A stretch of 51,641 bases of DNA from Pyrinomonadaceae bacterium (GCA_019694345.1 JAIBCA010000085.1:1-51641); one strand, 5' to 3'. Shown: positions 7,667-17,184, numbered from the stretch's first letter. The notes: generated from the letters alone by a model not told the origin. A program made the numbers and translations.

Positions 7667-9397
7667 ATGAATTTTTTCGAAGACCTGGTCGTCGAACTTA
7701 AAGAAGAGAATCTATTGGAAAGCACGGTCATGGATAATGGCCCGGATGTATCTGATCCCGCTGCAACGCCGGCTGTCACCTCCGGCCCCGCGGAATTCGA
7801 TGTTCCAGAAGAATATGCCGCGGAGCGGGAAAGCGATGTCCTCGAGGATGACGTTTTGACGGAGAGTTCCGGACGCAAAGGGTCATTCGGGCTTTCGAAC
7901 ATCGAACCTCCCGCACCGCCGAGGCCCGAACCGCCGGCGGCCGAATCGGCCGACATTCAGCTACAGGGTAATTCGGAGACCGTTGAGATAAGAAAGCCCT
8001 CATCTGAACGTGAATTCTTCATAAAGCGGGCGACGAGTGAGATATCAAGCCTCCAAATGGTCGAGGCCGTACTCTCGGCTGTCGAACGCGAGCGGATGAA
8101 GATCGTTCCGCGTTCCTACGATGATCTCGAGGCCAAGAAGGCTCTTCATGTTTTCCTTCAAATGGCTGGCGATGTCGAGACAGAAAGGCACAAACAAGCA
8201 GAATTTGACCTGTTGCGTGAGACCGAGGCGTGGTGTTCGGCTCTCGCCAAGCGAGACCGCGAGATCTCGGTCACCAACATCCGCCGCTACTGCGAGAATT
8301 GCAAACCGATGCTCAGCTCGCAGGCAATGCTTGCTCTGGCTCGGTTCTATCGTAACCTGCCGTATTCTGAGTCAGTTCGCGGTAAATTCGATTTTATTAT
8401 TACCCGTCTTTTCTCCCGGCCGACGGACGACGACTTGCGGCTGCTCCTTTTTACACGGGATGAAATGTTCGGACACATTAAGACACTCTATGCCGAATGG
8501 TCCAGCATTCCGCTCTATTCGGCCGATGGCGAGGAGTCAAGTATTGCCCTGACATCACTGAGTTTTGAGGATCTGGCCAAAGAGGCGGAGGCCGCCGTCA
8601 ATTTCGATGATCTTATCAGGAGTGATTTTTTCGGGCGCTTGCGTCTTTTCAAGGAGAGCATCGCAGAACTGTTTTTTGCACCATCGGTCACGGCGGCCGC
8701 GATCGAGTGTAACGTTAGGATCGGCAACAAGTATGTCGAATTGATAGACCGCGAGCGACGCAAGACTGACGCCGCCACCGTGCATGACCGGTTCGGTGAG
8801 ATCGACGATCAAGTCGTGTCTGAGGCTGCCGGCAGAACTCTCGAATTGGTAAATCTTCTTCGGGAGAGGGTTGCTAGCGACGACGACTCAGACTTGGACG
8901 AAGTGATTCATGAAGAGGTCGTCGTGACTGAGGTCAGGCACGATCATCAAGCCGAGGAATCGAGCGAGGTCGAAATCGGTGCAAAACAGGTCTCAGGAGC
9001 GATTGGTCGAGCGATCGACGCGGTTCGCTCGGTCAATAGATGGTTTCTGCTTGCATCCGTAATCATGATCATCGCATCAGTCGGCGTTTTTGTTTGGGGC
9101 AATTATTTTGCCGAACCCAAGGTTTCAAGTACGGGGGTAAAGACGCTCAGTTTTCAGGGAACAGACCTCGCCGACGTGGTCAAAACCGCCAAACTGAGCG
9201 GTGATACGTTGTACGTTGTGGCCCAGACAAACCTCGATCAAATGTCGAAAGAGAAGCAGACCGAGGTCCTTCAAAAGCTCTATCAGGCTGGAAATGAAAA
9301 GGGCTGGACCGTCGTCAACCTGATGAATAGTGAGGGTAAGACGGTTGGTTACGTCACGCCGAACAAGGTCGAGATAATCAGCGCTGAAAGCAAATAA
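7667..9397 (+). CDS. large single-pass membrane protein of unknown function
   Basis: A 576-residue protein. It begins with an acidic helix (NFFEDLVVELKEENLLE), then a disordered Pro/Glu-rich segment to about residue 110. A mostly helical domain spans about 115-440 and contains a lone Cys pair (YCENC). One transmembrane helix lies at about 458-480 (WFLLASVIMIIASVGVFVWG). A ~95-residue C-terminal domain follows (TLSFQGTDLADVVKTAKLSGDTLYVV). With no signal peptide, the N-terminal 455 residues should be cytoplasmic and the C-terminal domain periplasmic. TAGGGG lies about 10 nt ahead of the ATG. It is 56 nt downstream of the pilin-like gene, so the two may be co-transcribed; a role near the pilus or a signalling scaffold is only a guess. 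A hairpin at 9449 probably ends the unit. Confidence 0.8.
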   Translation: MNFFEDLVVELKEENLLESTVMDNGPDVSDPAATPAVTSGPAEFDVPEEYAAERESDVLEDDVLTESSGRKGSFGLSNIEPPAPPRPEPPAAESADIQLQGNSETVEIRKPSSEREFFIKRATSEISSLQMVEAVLSAVERERMKIVPRSYDDLEAKKALHVFLQMAGDVETERHKQAEFDLLRETEAWCSALAKRDREISVTNIRRYCENCKPMLSSQAMLALARFYRNLPYSESVRGKFDFIITRLFSRPTDDDLRLLLFTRDEMFGHIKTLYAEWSSIPLYSADGEESSIALTSLSFEDLAKEAEAAVNFDDLIRSDFFGRLRLFKESIAELFFAPSVTAAAIECNVRIGNKYVELIDRERRKTDAATVHDRFGEIDDQVVSEAAGRTLELVNLLRERVASDDDSDLDEVIHEEVVVTEVRHDHQAEESSEVEIGAKQVSGAIGRAIDAVRSVNRWFLLASVIMIIASVGVFVWGNYFAEPKVSSTGVKTLSFQGTDLADVVKTAKLSGDTLYVVAQTNLDQMSKEKQTEVLQKLYQAGNEKGWTVVNLMNSEGKTVGYVTPNKVEIISAESK

Positions 9398-9448
9398 TAC
9401 CAATTAGGAAATAGCGGTCCGATCAGAATGTCGATCGGATCTCGCGTC

Positions 9449-9482
9449 AAGCCACGCCTGCGGTGATCGCAGCGTGGCTTTC
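9449..9482 (+). terminator. probable terminator hairpin
   Basis: AAGCCACG/CGTGGCTT with an inner CTGCG/CGCAG stem and one bulged C, then TTTCTCG. The stem is strong and the T-tract short, so termination is probable rather than certain. Confidence 0.6.
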
Positions 9483-9795
9483 TCGCGCCTATCGAGTCCA
9501 TTGCGCGGAAAAGGCCGCTATGCCGTCTCCCACACCGTCATAGCCGCCTTTCCCAGTTATCGGGACCTGATTTTGGGGTCAGTTCCCGAAGCTAAATTGA
9601 TCTTATGACAAGATAGTACGCCCGTCGTTATGCCAGGTCAATACTTTTTTTCTGTGAACGCCTACTTTTCGAAACATTACACGCCGACTTAGAGTATTAT
9701 CCTAATAATTTCGATGTAACCTTCAACATCTTTGGAGCCCAGAAAATTTTGGCGAACGCCTCGCGATACGTGCTGGGCAAGCCGACCAAATCTCT
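9483..9795. other. intergenic stretch with a REP-like palindrome, no gene
   Basis: No frame in this stretch has family resemblance; the ones present overlap the M28 gene on the other strand. The only structure is the imperfect palindrome at 9560-9589. AT-rich sequence around 9640-9710 could hold the promoter of the peptidase gene, but no clear -35/-10 pair was identified. Confidence 0.5.
9560..9589. repeat. REP-like imperfect palindrome
   Basis: TCGGGACCTGA and TCAGTTCCCGA flank an 8-nt TTTTGGGG spacer; the arms match at 10 of 11 positions. The shape resembles palindromic ends used by REP-associated or IS200/IS605-type transposases. No transposase is present, so it would be a solitary element. 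Confidence 0.35.
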
Positions 9796-11403
9796 ATGAA
9801 CAGAAAAATCCGAATCAGATCGTTTGTTGCCGCCTTGTTCTTGCAGGCGGTAATTCTGACCAATTTCGTTTTCGCTCAATCCGCCGTTCCGGCCGACGTT
9901 AATACCGCGATCCGGAAAGAGGCGATGGAAAATTCGAAGATATTTAACACCCTGCACTACTTTACCGACCTCTATGGCCCGAGGTTGACCGGCAGCCCCA
10001 ATCATGTTGCGGCGGCCAATTGGGCAGTCAAGGAAATGACGTCGTGGGGATTTGCCAACGCCGCGCTCGAGCCTTGGGATTTCGGCCATCCGGGCTGGGT
10101 GAATGAGCGGGCGACCGGATTGATGATCGCGCCGGTACAGGACACGCTGACTTTTGAGGTGCTCGCCTGGACGCCTTCAACGAAGGGCGTAATCACCTCG
10201 ACGGCGGTGCATATGGTGTTGCCCGACCGTCCGACCCAGGACGAATTGACCGCATATTTTGCCGGAATGTCTGGCAAGGTAGCCAAAAAGATCGTGCTTG
10301 TCGGGAAACCGGCTGTCGTGCCCGTCACGATCGAACCGGCTCCGCGCCGTATACCTGATGCCACAGCAAAGCAGCGTTTTGACCCGAATGCCGCCCCTCA
10401 GACGCCCGGATTCGGTGCTGGCCAGGGTCAGGCTCAGCCTGCAAAGCCAGGTGCATTGACAGGCGCACAGGTAAATGAACAACTTGATAAATTTCTGGTC
10501 GACAACAAGGTCGCCTTGAGGGTCAATGACGCGGCGATGGACCACGGCCTAATGCGGGCTTTCAACAACCGGACGTTTGACATTACCAAGGTCGTGCCGA
10601 CGGTTGTAATGAGGAATGAGGATTTCGGCCGTATCGCCCGCCTGATCGCCCACGGGACGCCTGTGAATTTGCAATTCGAGGTCCGTAACCGAATTGTGCC
10701 CGAGGGCAAGACCAGCTACAACGTCATTGCTGAAATACCCGGAACTGATAAAAAGGACGAGGTCGTAATGCTCGGCGGACACCTTGACTCGTGGCATGCG
10801 GCAACCGGCGCGACCGACAATGCTATCGGCTGTGCCGTTATGATGGAGGCGGCCCGGATACTTAAGGCAATAGGTGTTAAGCCGCGTCGTACGATTCGCG
10901 TCGCCCTCTGGAGTGGCGAAGAACAGGGTTTGCTCGGATCTCAGGCATATGTCAAAAAGCACTTCGGAACGGCCGAGGCTCCGGGGCCGGAATTCTCTAA
11001 ATTCAACGGTTACTTTAACATCGACAGCGGAACTGGGCGGGCCCGGGGATTCAGCGTTTTCGGACCACCCGAGGCGGCTACCATGATCCGTCAGGCCGTT
11101 GCTCCGTTCGCGGATATTGGTGTTGCCGGTGCGATCGCCACCAAGGGCCGCAATCTCGGTGGTTCCGACCACACGTCGTTCAGTGCTGCGGGACTGCCAG
11201 GCATCGGTGTTGCTCAGGACCCTATCGAGTATTTCACCCATACATGGCACACCAATCTCGATACTTACGAACGTATCATCGAGTCGGATGTCAAATCCTC
11301 GGCTATGGCGATCGCCGCCGTGGTTTATCAGTTGGCGATGCAGGAGGAAATGCTTCCGCGATTCTCAGCCGCCGATATGCCCAAGGCGCCGGCGCCCAGA
11401 TAA
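9796..11403 (+). CDS. exported M28-family zinc aminopeptidase/carboxypeptidase
   Basis: A 535-residue secreted metallopeptidase. The signal peptide (residues 1-27) ends at VFA|Q. An N-terminal domain contains the [18 protein letters not shown] motif typical of exported M28 enzymes. A variable insert (about residues 120-250) with a Pro/Gly/Gln-rich loop follows, probably a PA-type lid. The co-catalytic zinc site is complete: His329 and Asp331 (HLD), Asp341 (ATDN), Glu375-Glu376 (SGEEQG), Asp410 and His459 (SDHTSF). It should trim amino acids from peptides in the periplasm or outside. It is followed by a strong terminator, so it is monocistronic. Substrate specificity is not predictable. Confidence 0.92.
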   Translation: MNRKIRIRSFVAALFLQAVILTNFVFAQSAVPADVNTAIRKEAMENSKIFNTLHYFTDLYGPRLTGSPNHVAAANWAVKEMTSWGFANAALEPWDFGHPGWVNERATGLMIAPVQDTLTFEVLAWTPSTKGVITSTAVHMVLPDRPTQDELTAYFAGMSGKVAKKIVLVGKPAVVPVTIEPAPRRIPDATAKQRFDPNAAPQTPGFGAGQGQAQPAKPGALTGAQVNEQLDKFLVDNKVALRVNDAAMDHGLMRAFNNRTFDITKVVPTVVMRNEDFGRIARLIAHGTPVNLQFEVRNRIVPEGKTSYNVIAEIPGTDKKDEVVMLGGHLDSWHAATGATDNAIGCAVMMEAARILKAIGVKPRRTIRVALWSGEEQGLLGSQAYVKKHFGTAEAPGPEFSKFNGYFNIDSGTGRARGFSVFGPPEAATMIRQAVAPFADIGVAGAIATKGRNLGGSDHTSFSAAGLPGIGVAQDPIEYFTHTWHTNLDTYERIIESDVKSSAMAIAAVVYQLAMQEEMLPRFSAADMPKAPAPR

Positions 11404-11434
11404 TGAGGTTTGTTGCCTCGAGTTATGATTCCCG

Positions 11435-11468
11435 AAATGCCCGTACTTTGAAGTGCGGGCATTTTTTT
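11435..11468 (+). terminator. intrinsic terminator after the M28 peptidase
   Basis: AAATGCCCG (11435-11443) pairs with CGGGCATTT (11456-11464), and further weak pairs lie inside the loop. Seven T follow the stem. Confidence 0.9.
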
Positions 11469-11508
11469 GTTGACCGACAGCGCGGCTCCGACTTATGATT
11501 TACCCACA

Positions 11509-11865
11509 ATGACCTACCAATCTCGTACGACGATCGAGGATGACTGCATCCGTATTACTGCCACCGGTTCGTATTCGTACGAGCAGATGTATCAATTCAT
11601 CGAACATTGCCGGAACGAGGCTGACCTTTCCGGATGTGATAAAGTTTTGATCGATTGCGAACAACTGCAAATGCAGATCACCGAGGTCGAGCGATTCGAG
11701 GGCGGCCAGATGTTCGCGAGTCTTTTCGGCAGTGATAAAAAGGTCGCACTTGTGCTTCCGGTCGGAAAAGTGACGAAAATGGGTGAATTGGCGGCCAATA
11801 ATCGCGGGGCTTGGCTTTTAGTTACCGAATCGATCGATGAGGCCATCGGTTGGCTTAACGATTAG
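11509..11865 (+). CDS. small STAS/SpoIIAA-like cytoplasmic protein
   Basis: A 118-residue soluble protein. The pattern resembles the alternating strand-helix architecture of STAS/SpoIIAA-like proteins: strand TTIEDDCIRITATGSYSYE, helix QMYQFIEHCRNEA, strand DKVLIDCEQL, then helix-strand-helix ending SIDEAIGWLN. Such proteins are often found in bacterial response networks or lipid-binding roles; function here is unknown. The ATG at 11509 (MTYQSR) is preferred to an upstream ATG at 11467, because the latter lies inside the T-tract of the preceding terminator. It converges with nth. Confidence 0.65.
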   Translation: MTYQSRTTIEDDCIRITATGSYSYEQMYQFIEHCRNEADLSGCDKVLIDCEQLQMQITEVERFEGGQMFASLFGSDKKVALVLPVGKVTKMGELAANNRGAWLLVTESIDEAIGWLND

Positions 11866-11881
11866 TCTCCATTTACAGAGA

Positions 11882-12514
11882 TTAGGCCTTCGACGGGCAA
11901 ATATCCGACAGAACGCAATTCCTACAATCCGGTTTCCGTGCGTTACACACCTGTCGGCCGTGGTAGATCATCCAGTGCGGGAACATCACCCAGTCCTTTT
12001 TCGGCACAAGTTCGGCCAGATCCCGCTCGATCTTTTCGGCCGTCTTTTCGCTGGTCAACCCCAATCGTTGCGACAGCCGGCCAACATGCGTATCTACCAC
12101 CACACCCGACGCAATCCCGAATGCATTTCCAAGCACCACGTTTGCGGTCTTGCGGGCGACGCCGCCGAGTGTGAGTAGTTGGTCCATCGTTCTCGGTATC
12201 TCGCCGCCAAACTCGTCGATGATCCGCCGGCAAGCTGCCTGTATGTTCTTGGCTTTGTTCCGAAAAAAGCCGGTTGAGTGAATGTCTTTTTCCAATTCTT
12301 CCTGGCTGACATTGATAAAGTCGGCCGGCCCGCAATATTTGCGAAAAAGATTTGCCGTGACGATATTTACGCGTTCGTCGGTGCACTGCGCCGAGAGAAT
12401 CGTCGCTATTAACAATTCGAAGGGCGAAGTATGATCCAGTGCACAGTGGGCGTTCGGATATCGTTTTCTGAGTCGCTTAATGATCTCGGCGGCGTGAGCC
12501 TTTTTATCCTGCAT
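11882..12514 (-). CDS. nth: endonuclease III (DNA glycosylase/AP lyase)
   Basis: Base-excision repair enzyme that removes oxidised pyrimidines and cleaves the abasic site. Its 210 residues match E. coli Nth. The helix-hairpin-helix TLGGVARKTANVVLGNAFG carries the catalytic Lys122, and VVDTHVGR carries the catalytic Asp141. The C-terminal iron-sulphur loop has the exact spacing Cys190-x6-Cys197-x2-Cys200-x5-Cys206. All residues needed for both activities are present. It is a single gene, convergent with the STAS-like gene 16 nt away. Confidence 0.97.
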   Translation of the reverse strand: MQDKKAHAAEIIKRLRKRYPNAHCALDHTSPFELLIATILSAQCTDERVNIVTANLFRKYCGPADFINVSQEELEKDIHSTGFFRNKAKNIQAACRRIIDEFGGEIPRTMDQLLTLGGVARKTANVVLGNAFGIASGVVVDTHVGRLSQRLGLTSEKTAEKIERDLAELVPKKDWVMFPHWMIYHGRQVCNARKPDCRNCVLSDICPSKA

Positions 12515-12645
12515 CTTTCGCTAAAGGCTAAAAAAGAAAGGCTAAAAATGCAAATTCTCAATAGTTTAGGTAGAATCAAGGCATAACTGGCTCTGCCGCT
12601 AAAATAAACGATTCATTTGGCCGCGGCGGATATTCGACCAACAAG

Positions 12646-13770
12646 ATGAAAGTCCCTCTATTAGACCTAAAGGAGCAAAACGACGCTCTCCGCCCCGAGA
12701 TCGAGGCCGCATTGGGCCGTGTCCTCGACACCAACGGCTTCATTCTTGGCAGCGAGGTCGCCGAACTCGAATGTGAGTTGGCCGGGTATTGCGGTGTCAA
12801 ATACGCTATTGGTTGTGCGTCGGGAAGTGATGCGATCCTGCTTGCGTTAATGGCATTGGATGTCGGACCTGGCGATGAGGTCATCACGACGCCGTACAGT
12901 TTTTTTGCGACCGTGAGTGCCATCACTCGGCTCGGAGCGACCGCCGTGTTTGTGGACATCGATCCGGTCACCTACAACCTTGACGTCGGTCAGGTCGAGG
13001 CTCGAATTAAGGCCAACACCAAGGCGATCGAGCCCGTTCATCTCTACGGTCAGTGTGCAGACATGGCCGCTCTTCGGGAGATCAGCCGCCGTCATGGAAT
13101 TCCTTTAGTGGAAGATGCGGCACAAGCGATCGGGGCCGAAGAAGACGGAGTTCGCGCCGGAGCGATGGGGGCGATAGGTGCTTTCAGTTTTTATCCGTCA
13201 AAGAATCTTGGTGGCATGGGCGATGGCGGGTTTATGACTACGAACGACGAGGATCTTGCCAAAAAGTTACTGGCCCTTCGCGTCCACGGTTCCGACGTTA
13301 AGTATTATCATAAATACGTTGGGCTCAACTCCCGCCTCGATGGTTTTCAGGGAGCCGTACTACGTGTAAAACTACCGCATCTCGACAGATGGACCGAAAT
13401 GCGGAGGGCCAACGCAGAGCGATACAACGAGCTATTTACCGACCGCGGATTGACCGAACAAATAGCGCTGCCTGTTGAACGGCCGTCGGCAAAACATATT
13501 TACAATCAGTACGTTATACGTGTGGCCGGCCACAGGGACGAGTTGCGTGGTTTCCTGACCGAAAAAGGGGTCGGAACCGACATATATTACCCGGTACCGC
13601 TTCATTTGCAGGAATGCTTCGCTTATCTGGGATATCGTGCCGGAAACCTGCCCGAAGCCGAGCGGGCCGCACGCGAAACGCTTGCTCTGCCAATTTATCC
13701 CGAACTTACCGCGGAGCAGCAGTGTTTCATCGTCGATTCGATCGGAGAGTTTTTTGAGCAAAACAGGTGA
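12646..13770 (+). CDS. DegT/DnrJ/EryC1/StrS-family sugar aminotransferase
   Basis: A 374-residue PLP enzyme of the family that aminates nucleotide-linked keto-sugars for surface polysaccharides, beginning [12 protein letters not shown]. The PLP lysine is Lys186 in [14 protein letters not shown]. Other landmarks are [13 protein letters not shown] (cofactor phosphate cup), [21 protein letters not shown] and the C-terminal [12 protein letters not shown]. The next gene starts 7 nt after its stop, and an O-antigen ligase follows, so the context is glycan assembly. The precise sugar (for example a 3- or 4-amino hexose) cannot be told from sequence. Confidence 0.92.
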   Translation: MKVPLLDLKEQNDALRPEIEAALGRVLDTNGFILGSEVAELECELAGYCGVKYAIGCASGSDAILLALMALDVGPGDEVITTPYSFFATVSAITRLGATAVFVDIDPVTYNLDVGQVEARIKANTKAIEPVHLYGQCADMAALREISRRHGIPLVEDAAQAIGAEEDGVRAGAMGAIGAFSFYPSKNLGGMGDGGFMTTNDEDLAKKLLALRVHGSDVKYYHKYVGLNSRLDGFQGAVLRVKLPHLDRWTEMRRANAERYNELFTDRGLTEQIALPVERPSAKHIYNQYVIRVAGHRDELRGFLTEKGVGTDIYYPVPLHLQECFAYLGYRAGNLPEAERAARETLALPIYPELTAEQQCFIVDSIGEFFEQNR

Positions 13771-13777
13771 CCCGTAG

Positions 13778-15076
13778 ATGTCTGAATTAGACCTTAGCTT
13801 GAGCAGTTCTGCTACGCCCAAGGCCAGAATAATATTGGCGGCGGTCATCGTCTTTGCTCTGATTTTCGGGTGGATAGCTGTTCGCCGTCAACTTGGGGGC
13901 ATGATCGCGGAAATGACGCCGGCGAATGATCCTAACGCTCCGGCCGCGGCTGAACTTGCGCGATCGATGGCTCCGTCCGACCCGATCACGCTGTGGCTGA
14001 AGGCCAACCTCGAACGCAACATTTTTTCGCCCGAGCGGACCAACGCCGCGATCAAACTGTACGAAGACACGGTCCGGCTGTCACCGAACGATTTTCGCTG
14101 GTGGATCGAACTCGGCCGTGCATACGAACAGGCCGAGATGAATGATAAGGCCGAGGCGTCGCTCAAGCGGGCGATCGAACTTGCTCCGACCTACACCTTT
14201 CCGCGCTGGCAATTTGGCAATTTTCTGCTCCGTCAGGGACGGACGGACGAGGCCTTTGCCGAATTAAAGTCCGCCACCGAAAACAATCAGACCTATCGCG
14301 AACAAGTCTTTTCTCTTGCTTGGGAATATTTTGGCAAGGATCCCGCCAAACTCGAACAGGTGATCGCTGATAAGCCGGATGTTTACGCGAGTCTCGCTTT
14401 GTTTTACGGGGCACGCGGGCAGGCCGCCGATTCGTTACGGATATGGAATAAACTCGACGAATCAGCCAAAGCCGCACACCCTCAGTTCGTTTCGGTCATT
14501 GCTCAGGGGCTCTACGAAAAGCGGCATTTTCCTGAGGCATTGGAGTTTGCCAAGCAGGTCGGGATGGACCCTGATGCCGAACCGAATACTGTGACGAACG
14601 GCGGTTTTGAACGCGGCGTCGGCGATGAGAAAGACACGCGATTCGGGTGGAAGATATTTCGAACGGACCCGAAGTTTGACGCCTCGAGCGACACGACGGT
14701 CAAACACGGAGGCGGACGCAGCCTCAAGATCAGCTTCCGCACCTATAAAAAGGCCGACCTATTCAACATTTGGCAAACGGTCGTCGTCGAACCGGGAGCC
14801 TCGTACAGGTTGAGTTTTTGGCTGCGGACCGAGAACCTGAAGAGCGGCGGAGGACCCCAACTGCAGGTAATCAACGCCAATGACGACAAGATCATAACCA
14901 ATTCGGCCGTATTTGCCTCCGGCACCAACGACTGGCAGCAGATCACGCTCGACGTTTCGGTCCCTGCCAATTGCAATGGGATCACGATCAGGACGGTACG
15001 GGCTTATTGTGGAGACGATTGCCCGATCAGTGGAACGATCTGGTACGACGATTTTGAACTCAGAAAGATCAACTAA
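13778..15076 (+). CDS. membrane-anchored TPR protein with C-terminal carbohydrate-binding-like domain
   Basis: A 432-residue protein. A single N-terminal transmembrane helix lies at about residues 12-32 (IILAAVIVFALIFGWIAV). Tetratricopeptide-type helices cover roughly 60-265, for example NDFRWWIELGRAYEQAEMNDKAEASL. A beta-rich C-terminal domain of about 160 residues begins NGGFERGVGD. It contains GGRSLKISF and YRLSFWLRTENL and ends IWYDDFELRKI, the layout of CBM-type jelly-roll domains. The AGGTGA ribosome-binding site overlaps the aminotransferase stop. It sits just before the O-antigen ligase gene, so a role as an envelope scaffold or glycan-handling partner of that polymerase/ligase is a reasonable inference. 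Confidence 0.82.
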   Translation: MSELDLSLSSSATPKARIILAAVIVFALIFGWIAVRRQLGGMIAEMTPANDPNAPAAAELARSMAPSDPITLWLKANLERNIFSPERTNAAIKLYEDTVRLSPNDFRWWIELGRAYEQAEMNDKAEASLKRAIELAPTYTFPRWQFGNFLLRQGRTDEAFAELKSATENNQTYREQVFSLAWEYFGKDPAKLEQVIADKPDVYASLALFYGARGQAADSLRIWNKLDESAKAAHPQFVSVIAQGLYEKRHFPEALEFAKQVGMDPDAEPNTVTNGGFERGVGDEKDTRFGWKIFRTDPKFDASSDTTVKHGGGRSLKISFRTYKKADLFNIWQTVVVEPGASYRLSFWLRTENLKSGGGPQLQVINANDDKIITNSAVFASGTNDWQQITLDVSVPANCNGITIRTVRAYCGDDCPISGTIWYDDFELRKIN

Positions 15077-15087
15077 GAGAGAACAAA

Positions 15088-16443
15088 TTGACTGTTGCCA
15101 ACAAGACAATTTTCTTCCTGCTGTGTGCGTGTGTCGTAGTTTCGACTTTGGCCTACGGAACTGTCCATCAGCCGACGATCGCCCTTTTTTATTTTGTGGT
15201 CGCCGGTATGCTCGTCATTTGGGCCGTCGATAGTTTTACGTCCGGAACGATAAAGTTCAGCAAGAGCCTCATCCAGGTACCGGTCTATCTGGCGGCTGTT
15301 TACGCAGTTATTCAGATCATCCCGTTCGGTTCCGTCGCCGACACGGCCGGACTGAGCGGCATACCCCGCACGATCTCGCTTGCCCCGTTTGCTACCGAGG
15401 CGACAGGGCTGCATTTCGCGGCATTGGGGATCTATCTTTCACTCGCACTCGCTTATATCGACAGCGCCGCCCGCCTCAAGCGGATGGCAAACGTAATTAT
15501 CATTTTCGGAGCGGTTTTCGCGTTTTTTGCGATCCTTCAGTCAGTACTTTCACCCACCAAGATCTACGGTATTTTCGAACGGCCATCGCCCTTCGGATCG
15601 TTCGTCAACCGGCACAATTTTGCGGCCTATATCGAAATGACGGTAAGTATCCCGCTCGGACTTCTGTTTGTCGGGGCCGTCGCCCGCGATAAGAAGCTTC
15701 TCTATATCACGGGCATTACATTGATGTGCGTGGCATTGTTGCTGAGCGGTTCGCGGGGTGGCTTTATCGCGCTGATGGCAGAGTTGATATTGCTCATTTT
15801 TCTAACGACTCGCAGCCATGGAGCCAGGAAGATCGCGCTTCGAGTCGCACTGTCGCTGCTTCTGATCGGTGCGGTTATCGCTGGAGCATTTTTCGTCGGC
15901 GGCGAGACGTCGCTTTCGCGGTTTGCCGAGACCGCAGCCTCAAAGGACATAACTACCAATCGGACGCACATATGGGCAGTGACACTAAAGGCGATCGCCG
16001 GCAATATGCCTTTCGGGGCCGGCCTCGGGGCCTTTGCCCAGGCATATACGCCTTACGACGATTTCAACGGTCTTGAACGCGTCGAACAGGCACACAACGA
16101 CTATCTACAGGTTCTCGCCGACGGCGGTGTGCCCGGAGCATTGATCGGGCTTGCGTTTGTGTTTCTGCTGTATCAGGCGGCACGAAAGGGCATCGCGGAG
16201 CATAATATGTATCGGCGCGGTATCGTGATCGGATCACTGTCGGGGATATTTGCGATACTGATCCACAGTATTTTCGATTTTGTGCTTCACACGACCGCAA
16301 TATCAATACTATTTCTAACCCTCACGGCGATGCTCTCGGCGGCGTTGCGAAAATATCCCGACGACGAAACCGACCCTGGTCATCACGAACACCGCAAACG
16401 CCGTTCGTCGTCAAAGGTTGCGGCCTTCAGCCGCGATCGGTGA
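15088..16443 (+). CDS. O-antigen ligase / polymerase-like membrane protein (Wzy_C family)
   Basis: A 451-residue protein with about ten to twelve hydrophobic helices. The Wzy_C core is visible: LLSGSRGGFIALMAELILL, then a large periplasmic loop containing NRTHIWAVTLKAIAGNMPFGAGLGAFAQAY and EQAHNDYLQVLADGG. The Arg and His residues in this loop are those typically conserved in WaaL/Wzy-type ligases. The start is TTG at 15088, with AAGAGAG 7 nt ahead and only 11 nt after the TPR gene stop. It should join or polymerise lipid-linked glycans at the periplasmic face. Ligase versus polymerase cannot be distinguished. The C-terminus is basic and cytoplasmic. Confidence 0.88.
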   Translation: MTVANKTIFFLLCACVVVSTLAYGTVHQPTIALFYFVVAGMLVIWAVDSFTSGTIKFSKSLIQVPVYLAAVYAVIQIIPFGSVADTAGLSGIPRTISLAPFATEATGLHFAALGIYLSLALAYIDSAARLKRMANVIIIFGAVFAFFAILQSVLSPTKIYGIFERPSPFGSFVNRHNFAAYIEMTVSIPLGLLFVGAVARDKKLLYITGITLMCVALLLSGSRGGFIALMAELILLIFLTTRSHGARKIALRVALSLLLIGAVIAGAFFVGGETSLSRFAETAASKDITTNRTHIWAVTLKAIAGNMPFGAGLGAFAQAYTPYDDFNGLERVEQAHNDYLQVLADGGVPGALIGLAFVFLLYQAARKGIAEHNMYRRGIVIGSLSGIFAILIHSIFDFVLHTTAISILFLTLTAMLSAALRKYPDDETDPGHHEHRKRRSSSKVAAFSRDR

Positions 16444-16857
16444 TGTCTCGATGAGAGTCACCGCCCACTACGACATTGTTGATCGGAAAATTCCTCGTAA
16501 CGGCTGACGGACGCCCCAATCTCATTGCAGCCTGATGGTCGGATCTCCTTATTACCGTATCTCGCACCGTGAACTTCTGTAGCCAAATTTCTCGAAAACT
16601 CTTTCCGACCCAGTTCAGGTAATGCTCGGAACCATCTCGCTGCCATTTCGATCGACGGTCCTGGAACACCTTCCGTTGCGGGGATCGAAATATTGTGCGT
16701 GGTCGTCCAAATGCTGACCGACAACCGCTGTCGAAGTCGGAGCGAAAATCAAACTCATTCAACGTGCTCACTTTTTTGCATTTTGGTCTGATCGAAAAAG
16801 AGGTCTGTCACGGCAGAAATCTGAGTGCCGACCCCGTGTTTCAAAGGCATGCATGAG
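16444..16857. other. intergenic stretch, no supported gene
   Basis: Several minus-strand frames overlap here (16427-16771 and 16458-16724), in competing registers. None has a good ribosome-binding site or a recognisable family. A decayed gene with frameshifts would look like this, but the evidence does not separate that from non-coding DNA. Confidence 0.35.
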
Positions 16858-17160
16858 TTAGGCGAACTGCGAAGAACATTTGCCTAGCTCGTGAAGGCCA
16901 GTTAGGAGGGAGACTAACTGGCCAGCATGGGAGATCGGACATTGTTTGTGGTGACGGTCAACCAAACCGCCACTAAAGCCGAAAGGACCTGCCAGGGCAA
17001 GTCTTGTTCGGAACGGCAAAACGTCGTCCCTCATCATCTGAGCAACAGCGGCGATGTCGACAAGGCGGCGGATCAGCGGATCAAAGGCGTTCGGGCACGC
17101 TCCGGTGTCATGCGACGTTTTCGCCCCGGGGCTCAGAATATTTGTAGGGGGAATGGTCAT
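16858..17160 (-). CDS. possible small protein downstream of the WYL regulator
   Basis: A 100-residue frame starting MTIPPTNILSPG, with AGGA about 9 nt ahead of the ATG. The segment AFDPLIRRLVDIAAVAQMMRDDVLP looks like a real amphipathic helix region; the rest is less protein-like, and a 10-bp perfect hairpin lies in its distal part. It is in the same direction as the WYL gene and separated from it by a 93-nt gap that carries an inverted repeat. An 84-residue frame on the other strand overlaps it. I do not recognise it; it may be genuine only in its first half, or be degenerate. Confidence 0.35.
   Translation of the reverse strand: MTIPPTNILSPGAKTSHDTGACPNAFDPLIRRLVDIAAVAQMMRDDVLPFRTRLALAGPFGFSGGLVDRHHKQCPISHAGQLVSLLTGLHELGKCSSQFA
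16896..16923. other. perfect 10-bp hairpin with purine loop
   Basis: GGCCAGTTAG (16896-16905) pairs perfectly with CTAACTGGCC (16914-16923) around GAGGGAGA. On the plus strand the loop displays a GGAGGG-like sequence; on the minus strand the loop is pyrimidine-rich. There is no T-tract on either side, so it is not an intrinsic terminator. Confidence 0.5.
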
Positions 17161-17184
17161 GATTTATGTCCTACAGATTAAACT

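Noticed and set aside
16927..17181. Plus-strand frame of 84 residues
   Set aside because: No family, no well-placed ribosome-binding site, and composition like the antisense of a coding region; the minus strand is at least as likely to be coding.
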